Shown here in pieces: positions 1 to 7,181 of a stretch of DNA of 11,657 nucleotides. Position 1 is the stretch's first letter; every line of letters begins with the position of its first letter. The position numbers were made by a program, and so were the translations under genes. The notes under the pieces were generated by a model that saw nothing but the letters and a program-made list of their open reading frames with translations, had not been told where the DNA came from and did not search any database. Origin of the DNA: an uncultured Porphyromonadaceae bacterium (GTDB lineage Bacteria > Bacteroidota > Bacteroidia > Bacteroidales > Muribaculaceae); assembly GCA_900546835.1 (NCBI GenBank), contig UREH01000067.1:1-11657 (forward strand). Direction: 5' to 3'.

Positions 1-172
1 TGCGCAGCTTGCTGTCGGGCTGGAAGCCCGGAAGCACACGGCTGGCGTGGTAGTCGTCGAAAAGCTTGCCGCCCAGTTCCAGATAGAGCTTGTTGCCGAA
101 CTTGGCGATGCGCTCGCGTATGTGTTCCGACTGGATGCGGAGGTATTTGTCGTTGTCGAATCCTGTTTTCAT
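1..172 (-). CDS. DUF1846 family protein (N-terminal part, cut by window edge)
   Basis: The frame reads leftward from an ATG at 170-172 to the window edge, giving 57 codons without a stop. The protein begins [18 protein letters not shown] and continues through an [20 protein letters not shown] segment to [13 protein letters not shown] recognise this as the conserved N-terminus of the DUF1846 family, a roughly 500-residue cytoplasmic protein widespread in Bacteroidetes and Firmicutes. Its biological function is not established, so I assign none. The start is well supported because the family begins within a few residues of this methionine. No Shine-Dalgarno sequence is visible, as is usual in Bacteroidetes. 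A -7-like box lies about 150 nt upstream at 323-330. About 88% of the gene is outside the window, so its integrity cannot be judged. Confidence 0.85.
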   Translation of the reverse strand, partial: MKTGFDNDKYLRIQSEHIRERIAKFGNKLYLELGGKLFDDYHASRVLPGFQPDSKLR

Positions 173-322
173 TGCGGGGTTGCAGATGATGGCGGATTGT
201 CAAAATCATAGCATTGACATACCGTCGTACTTTTGTCCGGTTGGTGATGGCCTGTCGCTCATCGACCTTGGGTCGCTTTGCTATGCGAAGAATGGTTCAG
301 ATATTGCAAGCCATCGTTTCTG

Positions 323-346
323 CAAAGATAAGAAAATTTTATCAAA
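323..346 (-). promoter_or_regulatory. Candidate promoter for the DUF1846 gene (-7 box TATCTTTG)
   Basis: On the minus strand, 323-330 reads TATCTTTG, an exact match to the Bacteroidetes -7 box TAnnTTTG. A TTTG lies upstream at 343-346, but only 12 nt away instead of the usual 19-21, so the -33 element is not convincing. Transcription from here would leave a leader of roughly 140 nt before the ATG at 172. The interval 173-352 holds nothing else I can identify. Confidence 0.4.
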
Positions 347-352
347 TCACGG

Positions 353-1380
353 CTATTGCCGCGCACCTTTGGAATGAGGCCGGCGGTGTCGGTCCCACAT
401 TATGTAGAATGCTCCGAATATGCCTGTAAGCATCTGTATAAGCGCCTGGAAACTCCAGCACACAAGGGCATAGGCGGCCGCGTCGTTGGCTCCGACGCCG
501 TAGAGTGTAAGTGCGAACATCACGGCGAGATTCCATGGTCCCAAGCCGCCGTTCGACGGCACGGCCATGCTGCACGACCCGAATACGAATACCACCATCC
601 CTGGCACGATGCCCATCCAATAGGGAGAATCGAACACCAGACTCCGCGTAAACGGAAACGCGAAGAAACATACATATGTCTCTAAAAAGTAGCACGCCAC
701 ATGCGCAGCATACTTGCGTTGATGCCCTGAACCGTCGGCGTGCGGCGGAAAGCGTAGTCGAGTACGGCGAGTAGTGCCAGAATGCCGAGAACCCAGATCC
801 ATACGGCGCCGTGAGTGAAGAAGTGCTCCACGCTCTCGCCTATCGGATATTTACGGAAGAAATGATCGAGGGCCGGACGCGCCACAAACAATGTCGCCAC
901 CACAAAGAGCAGAATCATGATACCGTCGGAGGCGCGGTCGCCGAGGTCCATGCCTACCACGGTCGATAGTTTTACTCCCTCGCGTTTCGATATGTAGACG
1001 CAGCGCCACGCTTCGCCGAGATATGGAAATATGAGGTTGAGCGCGTAGGCTCCGGATATCGAGACGCTTTCGGCTACGGCCGGAATGCGCGGTATACCCG
1101 CCGCACGCAGCTGGATACCCCACCTTATACCGCGGATTATATGGCTGAGCACCGTTAGCGTCATCATGGCGCCGTTATACTGCCACTTCACTCCCTGACG
1201 TATTATCTGCTCCACGCGCGCCAGGTCTATTTTATGGAAAAGCCATGCAATCAGCACCGTCGATATGGCCAGCGGAATTGCAATCTTGATTATTTTGCCG
1301 GCGGTATCCCTGTGGTGGCGGCGTGGATGTGATGGCGAAGCAGACATGTCGAAGCGTGGTGTTTTCAGATATAACACCAT
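353..1380 (-). pseudogene. Flippase-like (YbhN / LPG-synthase TM domain) membrane protein, frame-disrupted
   Basis: Two overlapping minus-strand frames together make one polytopic membrane protein. The first part (1380 down to a TAG at 682-684) has several hydrophobic helices plus HIIRGIRWGIQL and LNLIFPYLGEAWR, which match the R-x-x-RW and P-x-x-GE-x-x-R features of the lysylphosphatidylglycerol-synthase TM / YbhN (flippase-like) family. The second part, one frame back and ending at a TAG at 353-355, has CYFLETYVCFFAF and VPSNGGLGPWNLAV, the family's C-terminal signature. Neither part alone is a full protein; joined they give about 330-340 residues, the usual family length. The best junction is TGG/GCG near 697-699: one extra G would restore MW-ACYFLETY. 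The N-terminus may start at 1380 or at the internal Met at 1345-1347. It lies 77 nt downstream of the inositol-phosphorylceramide synthase gene and is probably co-transcribed, so a lipid-transport role is plausible but inferred. Disruption could be a true mutation, a sequencing indel or recoding. Confidence 0.75.
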
Positions 1381-1457
1381 GCCCGTCTGTTTGGATTGCA
1401 GTAAGTTGCGGAAAAAAGAAAGCGCGCGGCAGAATCTCTTAAGTATCGGCCGACTCT

Positions 1458-2384
1458 TTATTTGCGTGGAGCGATATAGGCGGCGTATCTTGTGATAAAG
1501 CGGCTGAAAGCAGGAATGCGCATCAGTGCGAATTCAAACACTGCGAAGCCAAGAAGCGCGCACCCTATCCCGAGCAGCACGTCGATAATGTAATGGTGGG
1601 AGGTATAGACGGCCGTAAACCATATTCCGAGAGTGATTACACCCAGCAGTGCGCGCATCCACCGCGGGCTGCGGCTGCGCAGCGAGTAGATGAATGCCAC
1701 GAGCGTGTAAGCGGAATGCAGACTGGGCACGGCGGCGAATACGTTGGAGTTGCGCCCGTAGAGGCCGTTGAATATTCCCAGGCCGGTCATCTCGTCGAAT
1801 GCGCCCAGACCCGCAGTGTCGCCCGGGGCGCCGAGCAGGAATTCAGCGCCGTACTTGGCTATGTACCAGGGTGGAGCAGCCGGATGAATATAGTAGCCGG
1901 CGAACCCGATGAAGTTTACCAGCAGAAATACCAGCGAGAAGTGAAGATACGTTTTTTCCTGCCGGGTGAAATACAGCCAGAGTCCGAATGCTATCGGCAC
2001 CGGTACCCAGCAGAGATAGAACACTCCTCCCAGAAAATCCATCAGCCGCGATGTGTGCTGGGCGAAGAATTCGTTGGGGGTGAGTATCCCCCCGGCGGTA
2101 GCTATGCCGAAAAGCGAGCGCTCCGCATCGTTGATTCCCTGGATGTCGACTGTGTTGACTTCGTAGTTGTGGACTATGTTCATCCAGTCGTAGCTTATAC
2201 CGAACACTATGAAGGGGAGCAGCGCCACCACCAGGCGCCTCGTGGTGCCGCAGATGAAAAAGAGCGCGGCAATCAGCAGAGCCATCCAGATATGTTCGGG
2301 CCGGAACCCGACGCACATGGCCGTCACCGCAAGCCACACGGCCAGCGCACAGACGATTATTAGCGACTCTTTTTTAGTTGGCAT
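1458..2384 (-). CDS. PAP2-superfamily inositol-phosphorylceramide synthase (Aur1-like)
   Basis: A 308-residue integral membrane protein with about six to eight hydrophobic segments. Its PAP2-superfamily catalytic motifs are in the variant form of Aur1-type enzymes: a YYIHPAAPPWY segment at about residues 164-174, VPSLHSAY at 219-226 (His223) and SHHYIID at 262-268 (His264 and Asp268 as the catalytic pair). The PPWY and SLHS forms separate Aur1-like synthases from ordinary PAP2 phosphatases, which usually carry PSGH. The expected reaction is transfer of phosphoinositol, or a related head group, onto ceramide. It follows a PI-phosphate-synthase-type CDP-alcohol transferase on the same strand after a 49-nt gap, the arrangement described for the inositol-lipid cluster of gut Bacteroides. 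This context is the main reason for preferring the inositol-phosphorylceramide call. Exact head-group specificity cannot be read from sequence. The start at 2384 is supported by the short MPTKKES leader before the first helix. Confidence 0.8.
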   Translation of the reverse strand: MPTKKESLIIVCALAVWLAVTAMCVGFRPEHIWMALLIAALFFICGTTRRLVVALLPFIVFGISYDWMNIVHNYEVNTVDIQGINDAERSLFGIATAGGILTPNEFFAQHTSRLMDFLGGVFYLCWVPVPIAFGLWLYFTRQEKTYLHFSLVFLLVNFIGFAGYYIHPAAPPWYIAKYGAEFLLGAPGDTAGLGAFDEMTGLGIFNGLYGRNSNVFAAVPSLHSAYTLVAFIYSLRSRSPRWMRALLGVITLGIWFTAVYTSHHYIIDVLLGIGCALLGFAVFEFALMRIPAFSRFITRYAAYIAPRK

Positions 2385-2433
2385 CTCGGATTGTTGTCGG
2401 GGTGTGGGGAGTGTATGGCCTGTTTCAGCCTCG

Positions 2434-3120
2434 TTATTTCAGACCTTTGCGGCACACGTCCACACGAGCGAAGGCTGTGAGGTTGGCGAAAACGGCTATC
2501 ACAGCCATTGCCACAATGAGGATGGTGAATGCGGTGTTGGCCGCGTCGGGACAGCACAGCCCCACGATGCCGCAGGCCAGACAGCCGATGGATGTAACGA
2601 CCACACGCTCCGGGCGCTGCATGAAGCCTACCTTGCATTCCAGACCCACGCCTTCGGCGCGTGCGCGCACGTAGCTCACCATCACCGAGCCTACCAGAGC
2701 GAGAAACGCGATGAGAGCACCGATTACGTAGCCGTTCATTATGAGGTAGTAGCTGAGGGCGCCGACGGTGAAGAGCTCGCAATAGCGGTCGAGCACCGAG
2801 TCGTAGAGCGCGCCGAAACGGCTGACCATATTGCCCAGACGCGCCACCTGGCCGTCGAGCATATCGAAGAGCGAGAAAACGATGGTCACTACGCCTGCGA
2901 TTGTGATCAGATCGAATCGCGGCAAGCCGGTTGTGTAGCTTTCATAGCCTGCGTAGGCTATGATTATGGCCGAGGCGATGTTGCCAAGCAGTCCGATGGT
3001 GGTCACCATGTTGGGGGTGACGCCCATGCGGATAAGCAGACGCACGATAGGGTTGATGACGCGGTATATGCCCTGCTGGAGGCCGTCGCGCTCTTTCTGA
3101 TAGACGTTTTTATTGCTCAT
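2434..3120 (-). CDS. CDP-alcohol phosphatidyltransferase, probable phosphatidylinositol-phosphate synthase
   Basis: A 228-residue polytopic membrane enzyme with the full CDP-alcohol phosphotransferase signature at residues 86-111: Asp86, Asp89-Gly90, Ala93-Arg94, Gly103, Asp107 and Asp111 in the exact D-x2-DG-x2-AR-x8-G-x3-D-x3-D spacing. The four Asp residues bind the metal ions and the CDP-lipid. A VRARAEGVG segment (151-159) and a RPER at 169-172 follow, as in bacterial PI/PIP synthases. The likely reaction is CDP-diacylglycerol plus inositol-1-phosphate giving phosphatidylinositol phosphate and CMP. Other alcohol acceptors are possible on motif alone; the adjacent Aur1-like gene supports inositol phosphate. 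The ATG starts 1 nt after the stop of the upstream GtrA-like gene, so translational coupling is likely. The frame ends at a TAA at 2434-2436. No defect is visible. Confidence 0.85.
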   Translation of the reverse strand: MSNKNVYQKERDGLQQGIYRVINPIVRLLIRMGVTPNMVTTIGLLGNIASAIIIAYAGYESYTTGLPRFDLITIAGVVTIVFSLFDMLDGQVARLGNMVSRFGALYDSVLDRYCELFTVGALSYYLIMNGYVIGALIAFLALVGSVMVSYVRARAEGVGLECKVGFMQRPERVVVTSIGCLACGIVGLCCPDAANTAFTILIVAMAVIAVFANLTAFARVDVCRKGLK

Positions 3121-3121
3121 T

Positions 3122-3841
3122 TCAATCGGTGGCGGGAGAGGTTTTGCTGGAGGAGTTTGACTGGTTGGTGTGGTTGCCGTCGCCGTGGTGGCGGCTCTTG
3201 TGGAAAGTCACGAAGTCGACGGCCCGGATTGCGTAGGGGTCGAATTTCGTAGGAACGTATACGAAGTTTTTCTGTAGAAGGAAGTTCCATGCCAGGCTTA
3301 CTGCCAGGCTTACCGCAAGGCGTGAGAATGCGAATATGCCGTCGTCCTTTATGCCTATGGAGTGCAGATAATCGATTGACTGCAGCATGTGGGTCAGCAC
3401 CGTGGTGCCTGTAAGGTTGAGAACGAAACTTCCTCCCCATATCAGGAGATACTTTACGGCCACTGCTTTTACCGGGCAGTTCTCGGCGCGGAAAGTGAAC
3501 TTATAGTTGATGCAGCAATTTACAACCCCTCCTACAACCAGACCTATGGCCGTGGCGAAGAACTGGCGCAGCGGGTCGCCTCCGAGCGGACGGAGCACCC
3601 ACGCGAAAAATACGAATGCAATACCTATATCGGTCCACGATGCGATCTGGCTCGATACGGAAGAGCGGAGGAAAGTGAAAATCCCCTTTCCGTGCATGAA
3701 TTTGTCGGTGAGTCTATGGCTCAGCGAGCCGTTGCCGCTTGCAGCGCCGCCCGTCGGGGTGCCCTGTCCGGGCGTAGAGTCGGCGGCCTGGGGCTCAGTG
3801 CGTTCCGTTGGGTTAGTATGCTGTGTGGTGGGTTGGTTCAT
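3122..3841 (-). CDS. GtrA-like integral membrane protein
   Basis: A 239-residue protein. Residues 1-45 are a low-complexity stretch rich in Thr, Pro, Gly and Ala. The core (about 55-200) has four hydrophobic segments and the GtrA landmarks: FLRSSVSSQIASWTDIG leading into helix 1, VNCCINYKFTF (about 107-117) at the end of helix 2, and WNFLLQKNFVY (185-195) after helix 4. GtrA-family proteins are small membrane proteins proposed to flip or hand over polyprenyl-linked sugars for glycosylation of surface molecules. It is the first gene of the lipid operon, 66 nt or so after a consensus promoter, and ends 1 nt before the CDP-alcohol transferase. Its role there could be translocation or glycosylation of inositol lipids; that is inference. 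The tail after residue 210 is hydrophilic, rich in His, Ser and Asn, and beyond the usual GtrA core length of about 130-150 residues. Confidence 0.8.
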   Translation of the reverse strand: MNQPTTQHTNPTERTEPQAADSTPGQGTPTGGAASGNGSLSHRLTDKFMHGKGIFTFLRSSVSSQIASWTDIGIAFVFFAWVLRPLGGDPLRQFFATAIGLVVGGVVNCCINYKFTFRAENCPVKAVAVKYLLIWGGSFVLNLTGTTVLTHMLQSIDYLHSIGIKDDGIFAFSRLAVSLAVSLAWNFLLQKNFVYVPTKFDPYAIRAVDFVTFHKSRHHGDGNHTNQSNSSSKTSPATD

Positions 3842-3914
3842 TGTCCTTTCTGATTGGCTTGGGAATGCTGGCGGCCATAAGGCCCGGGCACCCCATCAGT
3901 CTCCTTCCAACCTG

Positions 3915-3945
3915 CAAAGTTAAGAATTTCCTCAAAACTTCCAAA
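3915..3945 (-). promoter_or_regulatory. Consensus Bacteroidetes promoter of the lipid operon
   Basis: On the minus strand TTTG at 3942-3945 is followed after exactly 19 nt by TAACTTTG at 3915-3922. This fits the Bacteroidetes sigma-ABfr pattern of a -33 TTTG, 19-21 nt, and a -7 TAnnTTTG. The predicted start is near 3907, giving a leader of about 65 nt before the GtrA-like ATG at 3841. The gap 3842-4047 contains no other recognisable element and no clear terminator for the upstream rhamnosidase gene. Confidence 0.65.
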
Positions 3946-4047
3946 ACCGCCTGTCCGACCGCCCTCGCCGTAAAGTTTTTCTCCGCGTCCCTTGGTCGTG
4001 TTTCTTAATTATTGCTGCATTTGCCCTGTTTTGGCTCTTGCAGTCAG

Positions 4048-6984
4048 CTATTTGTTGGCATGGAGTGTAATTCTTAGAGTGTGGGGGCCTGGCGTAAGTA
4101 GGGTTGTTGAGTTGAAGATGGCTGTGGCTCCTTCGGGGATAGTAACTGTGCAGATCGCGGTGTCGCCTTTTATGTGCCATGCGCTTTCCACACGGCCGTA
4201 TGGCGTATCAAGCCAGCCTGAGGCGTGGGTGAGACTACCGGTTGTGTCGGGCTGAGGCGCAATTCCTATAGTGCCGTCGGGCAGAATGTCGATGCCGAGC
4301 GAACGGGTTATCAGCCACGCCCCTATCGAGCCGAACGAGTAGTGGTTGAATGAGTTCATGCTGTTGTTTTTCCCGAATCCGTCGTAGTGGGTGTAGGAGT
4401 CGAGCCGTTCCCAGATGGTTGTGGCTCCCTGACTTACTGGGTAGAGCCAGGATGGATAGGTTTTAGTGGTGAGCATCCGGTAGGCTATGTCCGGACGACC
4501 AACGCGCGAAAGCGCTTCAGCAATCCAGGCTGTGCCTATAAATCCGGTCATCAGCGAATAGGGAGGGCACGAGATGCCATTGTCGGTGATGTTTTCGCGT
4601 TCGATTGCGGCGATGAACCGCTTGGTGAATTTATCCGAATTGTAGATTCCCATTGCTATCGGGAGTGCGTAGGAAACCTGGGTGTCGACTGTCAGTCCGG
4701 CCTTCTCCGGCTCGAAAAGCGAGCGACGGGTCAGTCCTGTTTCCTCGTCTACATATGTGTCAACGAAAAACTGCTTGCGGTCGGCCTGTCGAGCTTCGAA
4801 AGCCTCGGCCTCGGCATCATGCCCGAGAATGCGTGCGGCTCTGGCCATAATGCCGAGGTCGTGGATGTAATAGCATTCCCAGAGAAGCGATTTGTCGGTG
4901 CGGTCGTATTCCGGACTGAGCCAGTCGGCGAGGTCGCCCCACTGGCGGTTCTGCACTATAATGCCTGTGGTCGGATCGATGGTCTTGTTGCGGAGATACT
5001 CCATGTAGCGTTTCATCGAAGGGTAGTGTTCGCGCAGCAGCTCTAAGTCGCTGTAGCGAAGGTAGCATTCCCACGGTACGGTGATTCCGGCGCTTCCCCA
5101 GAGTATCCCGCCGAAGCCGAACCCTGTCGGTGCGACGTCGGGGTAGCGTGCGTCGGCAGTCTGGCAGTCGCGTATCGACGTACAGTACTGTCGGAGCAAT
5201 GGCTGAAGGTCGGCCAGCCTCGTGGCCGTCGGCGCGAACACCGAGATGTCGCCCATCCAGCCAAGACGCTCGTTGCGCTGAGGGCAGTCGGTGGGGATTG
5301 ATATGAAGTTGCCGCGAGTAGACCATTTTATATTCTCCCAAAGACGGTTTACCATTGTGTCGGAGCATTCGTAATGCGCCTTGAATTGGTGTATGGAGCT
5401 AAGTACAACCGCTTTTACTTTCTCAGACGGCAACGGCGAGCCGACGCCGGTAATTTCCATATAGCGGAAGCCGTGGAGGGTTGACCTCGGCGAAAAATGC
5501 TCAACGGGCTTTCCTGCAGATCGGTAAATGTCGGTACATATTGCAGCGCGCAGATTTTCCGTCATGAGCCTGCCGGCATTTGAGGCATATCGCTCTATGT
5601 CGGGGTAAAGAGTTTCAGCGTACCGGAGAGCGACCTCTTGACCGCGTTCAAGTCCCTGAAATTCAATAAGGGGGACTCCTGTCATGTTCTGACCGAAATC
5701 ATAGATGTATGTACCCGGGCTTGGTTCGGTCATTGCCACTGCGGTGAGGGTGTCCACAGCGAGGACTCTGTCGCCGAAAGCGGGTCGCAGGTTGATGTCC
5801 GACCAGCCGCCTTCAAGGGGGTACGTGGTGCTGTCGGCGGCTATCTCGGTGGCAGGCAGCCATCTCCGCTCGCTTTCCGGCAACGCCCGCGTCGCATCGT
5901 AGATTTCTCCCTGAAAGAAACTCCCCTCTGCGAGCGGTCCGTCGGTGCTTACTTCCCACGTGGCCGGGTCGGTAAGTATTTCCATATGTGAGCCGTCGGT
6001 AAATTCGATGTCGATACGGGCGAGGAAGCTCTGTCGGTCGCCGTAGAAGTTCCAGTTCTCGCCGACAAACGTCGCTCCGCCGCTCCACCATCCTTCGGCC
6101 AGCTGAACCTCCACAGTATTCTTGCCTTCGGCTATGAGTGCGGTGATGTCGTACGTATGGTAGAGATGTGTGCGGTTGTACTGTGTTGACCCCGGGAGAA
6201 AATAGTCTTCCGATGTTCTGGTGCCGTTGATTGCAAGGGTATATATACCCCTGGCGGTCGCTTCGGCGGTCGCTTTTGCAATTCGGCTCCCTTCAGGTAT
6301 GAGAAAGGTCGTGCGAAGCTGTGGCAATGATATTTCGGGCAGGCGGATTGTCGAGGTCTTTGAAATCCTGTGGTCGCTTCTGTAGATAAGATTTCGGGGT
6401 TCTCGGAAATTCCGTATTTCTATCCTTTCGACGGCCGCAGTGCCTTCCTCCGGAATCTCAACGCGGAGGTCGGCAAGTACCGGGAATGCCATATAGTCGC
6501 CCCCGCTGCCAACAGGACCCACACCGACTTTTCCCACGTTTTTCCCGTTGAGCCATATCTCCGTGTATCCGAGGTTAGAGGCGACTTCCACATGGTTCGG
6601 GCGTCCGGCTAATACTTCGGCCGAAGCGTCGATTAGCGGTCCGGCGGCCGAATCGGCCGGATGATAGCCACGGCGGAAAAGGCGTAGGCGTCCGGCGCTG
6701 GCATCGAGTTCTATCCGGATTCCGGAGGAGTCGGGTTCGTTGGCGATGGCAAATATGTTAAGTCGTGGATTTGATAGTCGTGGGTCGTTTACGCCATAAA
6801 TCATCGAAGCCCTTTTCCCAGGTGCGAGCGTCATGTCGTATTCCATGCGGAATACAGGCAGATATGGAGCGTAAAGCTGCATATGGGTGCCGTCGGCGCC
6901 AATCCATTTTGCGCCGCCGGGCAGAGCCGCTCCGACTGCAAGACTGATGGCGGCCGACAGGGCGGTGGCTATATATTTTTTCAT
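4048..6984 (-). CDS. Secreted GH78 alpha-L-rhamnosidase
   Basis: A 978-residue enzyme releasing terminal alpha-L-rhamnose from plant glycans or glycosides. The start is set at the Met at 6982-6984, which begins MKKYIATALSAAISLAVGAA, a clear signal peptide with likely cleavage near residue 20; a longer frame to 7029 would bury it. An N-terminal laminin-G-like beta domain (about 22-200) precedes the rhamnosidase N-terminal beta domain (about 235-370, with LAEGWWSGG), the core beta domain (about 400-520, YIYDFGQNMTG) and the (alpha/alpha)6 catalytic barrel (about 535-890). Catalytic landmarks are DCPQRNERLGWMGD at 566-579, whose acidic residues line the site in characterised GH78 enzymes, and GATTIWER at 853-860, whose Glu859 is the expected general base. 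NSFNHYSFGSIGAWL follows, then a C-terminal beta domain to 978. All key residues are present. There are no SusC/D genes beside it, so it is not in an obvious polysaccharide-utilisation locus here. It appears to be periplasmic or surface-exposed. Confidence 0.93.
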   Translation of the reverse strand: MKKYIATALSAAISLAVGAALPGGAKWIGADGTHMQLYAPYLPVFRMEYDMTLAPGKRASMIYGVNDPRLSNPRLNIFAIANEPDSSGIRIELDASAGRLRLFRRGYHPADSAAGPLIDASAEVLAGRPNHVEVASNLGYTEIWLNGKNVGKVGVGPVGSGGDYMAFPVLADLRVEIPEEGTAAVERIEIRNFREPRNLIYRSDHRISKTSTIRLPEISLPQLRTTFLIPEGSRIAKATAEATARGIYTLAINGTRTSEDYFLPGSTQYNRTHLYHTYDITALIAEGKNTVEVQLAEGWWSGGATFVGENWNFYGDRQSFLARIDIEFTDGSHMEILTDPATWEVSTDGPLAEGSFFQGEIYDATRALPESERRWLPATEIAADSTTYPLEGGWSDINLRPAFGDRVLAVDTLTAVAMTEPSPGTYIYDFGQNMTGVPLIEFQGLERGQEVALRYAETLYPDIERYASNAGRLMTENLRAAICTDIYRSAGKPVEHFSPRSTLHGFRYMEITGVGSPLPSEKVKAVVLSSIHQFKAHYECSDTMVNRLWENIKWSTRGNFISIPTDCPQRNERLGWMGDISVFAPTATRLADLQPLLRQYCTSIRDCQTADARYPDVAPTGFGFGGILWGSAGITVPWECYLRYSDLELLREHYPSMKRYMEYLRNKTIDPTTGIIVQNRQWGDLADWLSPEYDRTDKSLLWECYYIHDLGIMARAARILGHDAEAEAFEARQADRKQFFVDTYVDEETGLTRRSLFEPEKAGLTVDTQVSYALPIAMGIYNSDKFTKRFIAAIERENITDNGISCPPYSLMTGFIGTAWIAEALSRVGRPDIAYRMLTTKTYPSWLYPVSQGATTIWERLDSYTHYDGFGKNNSMNSFNHYSFGSIGAWLITRSLGIDILPDGTIGIAPQPDTTGSLTHASGWLDTPYGRVESAWHIKGDTAICTVTIPEGATAIFNSTTLLTPGPHTLRITLHANK

Positions 6985-7006
6985 GGCTTCAATAATTGTC
7001 AATTCA

Positions 7007-7030
7007 CAAAAATACATAAAAACCGACAAA
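7007..7030 (-). promoter_or_regulatory. Weak candidate promoter for the rhamnosidase
   Basis: The minus strand reads TATTTTTG at 7007-7014, matching TAnnTTTG, with a TTTG at 7027-7030 only 12 nt upstream. The spacing does not fit the normal -33 position, and the leader to the ATG at 6984 would be only about 15-20 nt. The region is very AT-rich, so a chance match is quite possible. Confidence 0.25.
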
Positions 7031-7077
7031 ATTTATGCGATAAGAAATTTTTTTAGGCTCGACGTAGCCGTCGGTTT
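7020..7077. repeat. 8-bp inverted repeat in the divergent intergenic region
   Basis: AAACCGAC at 7020-7027 is the exact reverse complement of GTCGGTTT at 7070-7077. The 42-nt interval contains a T-run (7048-7054) and a small GGCT/AGCC hairpin at about 7056-7069. The arms sit between the divergent rhamnosidase and pyrE genes. One arm touches the candidate -7 region of each, so an operator is possible. No regulator is known from this window. Confidence 0.3.
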
Positions 7078-7098
7078 GCGGAATTTTGATTAATTTTG
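7075..7098 (+). promoter_or_regulatory. Candidate pyrE promoter (-7 box TAATTTTG)
   Basis: TAATTTTG at 7091-7098 is an exact TAnnTTTG match on the plus strand. The nearest upstream TTTG (7075-7078) is 12 nt away, shorter than the normal 19-21, and no better -33 element is visible. A start near 7105 would give a leader of about 75 nt to the pyrE ATG at 7182. Confidence 0.4.
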
Positions 7099-7181
7099 TA
7101 GCGTGAGTTACAAGTTATGGCAGTTACCGCCACAATCGCAGCCCACTATTCATCATCCGGAAACACCAACCAACTGCTAAA

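Noticed and set aside
350..361. Small CGGC-TATT-GCCG hairpin at the end of the flippase gene as a terminator
   Set aside because: Only a 4-bp stem overlapping the stop codon, with a mixed AT stretch after it and no proper T-run; too weak to call.
1593..2363. 256-codon open frame on the plus strand
   Set aside because: Antisense to the Aur1-like gene, with no hydrophobic pattern or motif; explained by codon bias of the real gene.
2209..3252. 347-codon open frame on the plus strand
   Set aside because: It is antisense to the PI-phosphate synthase and neighbours, rich in His, Ala, Glu and Asp in a shadow pattern, and matches no protein family I know. The opposite strand has complete, motif-bearing genes.
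3932..4180. 82-codon open frame on the minus strand across the rhamnosidase 3' end
   Set aside because: Half of it overlaps the rhamnosidase gene in another frame and the rest lies in the promoter region of the lipid operon; composition is Arg/His-rich and not protein-like.
4387..5046. 219-codon open frame on the plus strand
   Set aside because: Lies wholly antisense within the GH78 catalytic domain, which has all its conserved residues.
6985..7029. Rhamnosidase start at 7029
   Set aside because: It would place 15 extra residues before a clear signal peptide that starts at the Met at 6984 and run through the AT-rich leader.
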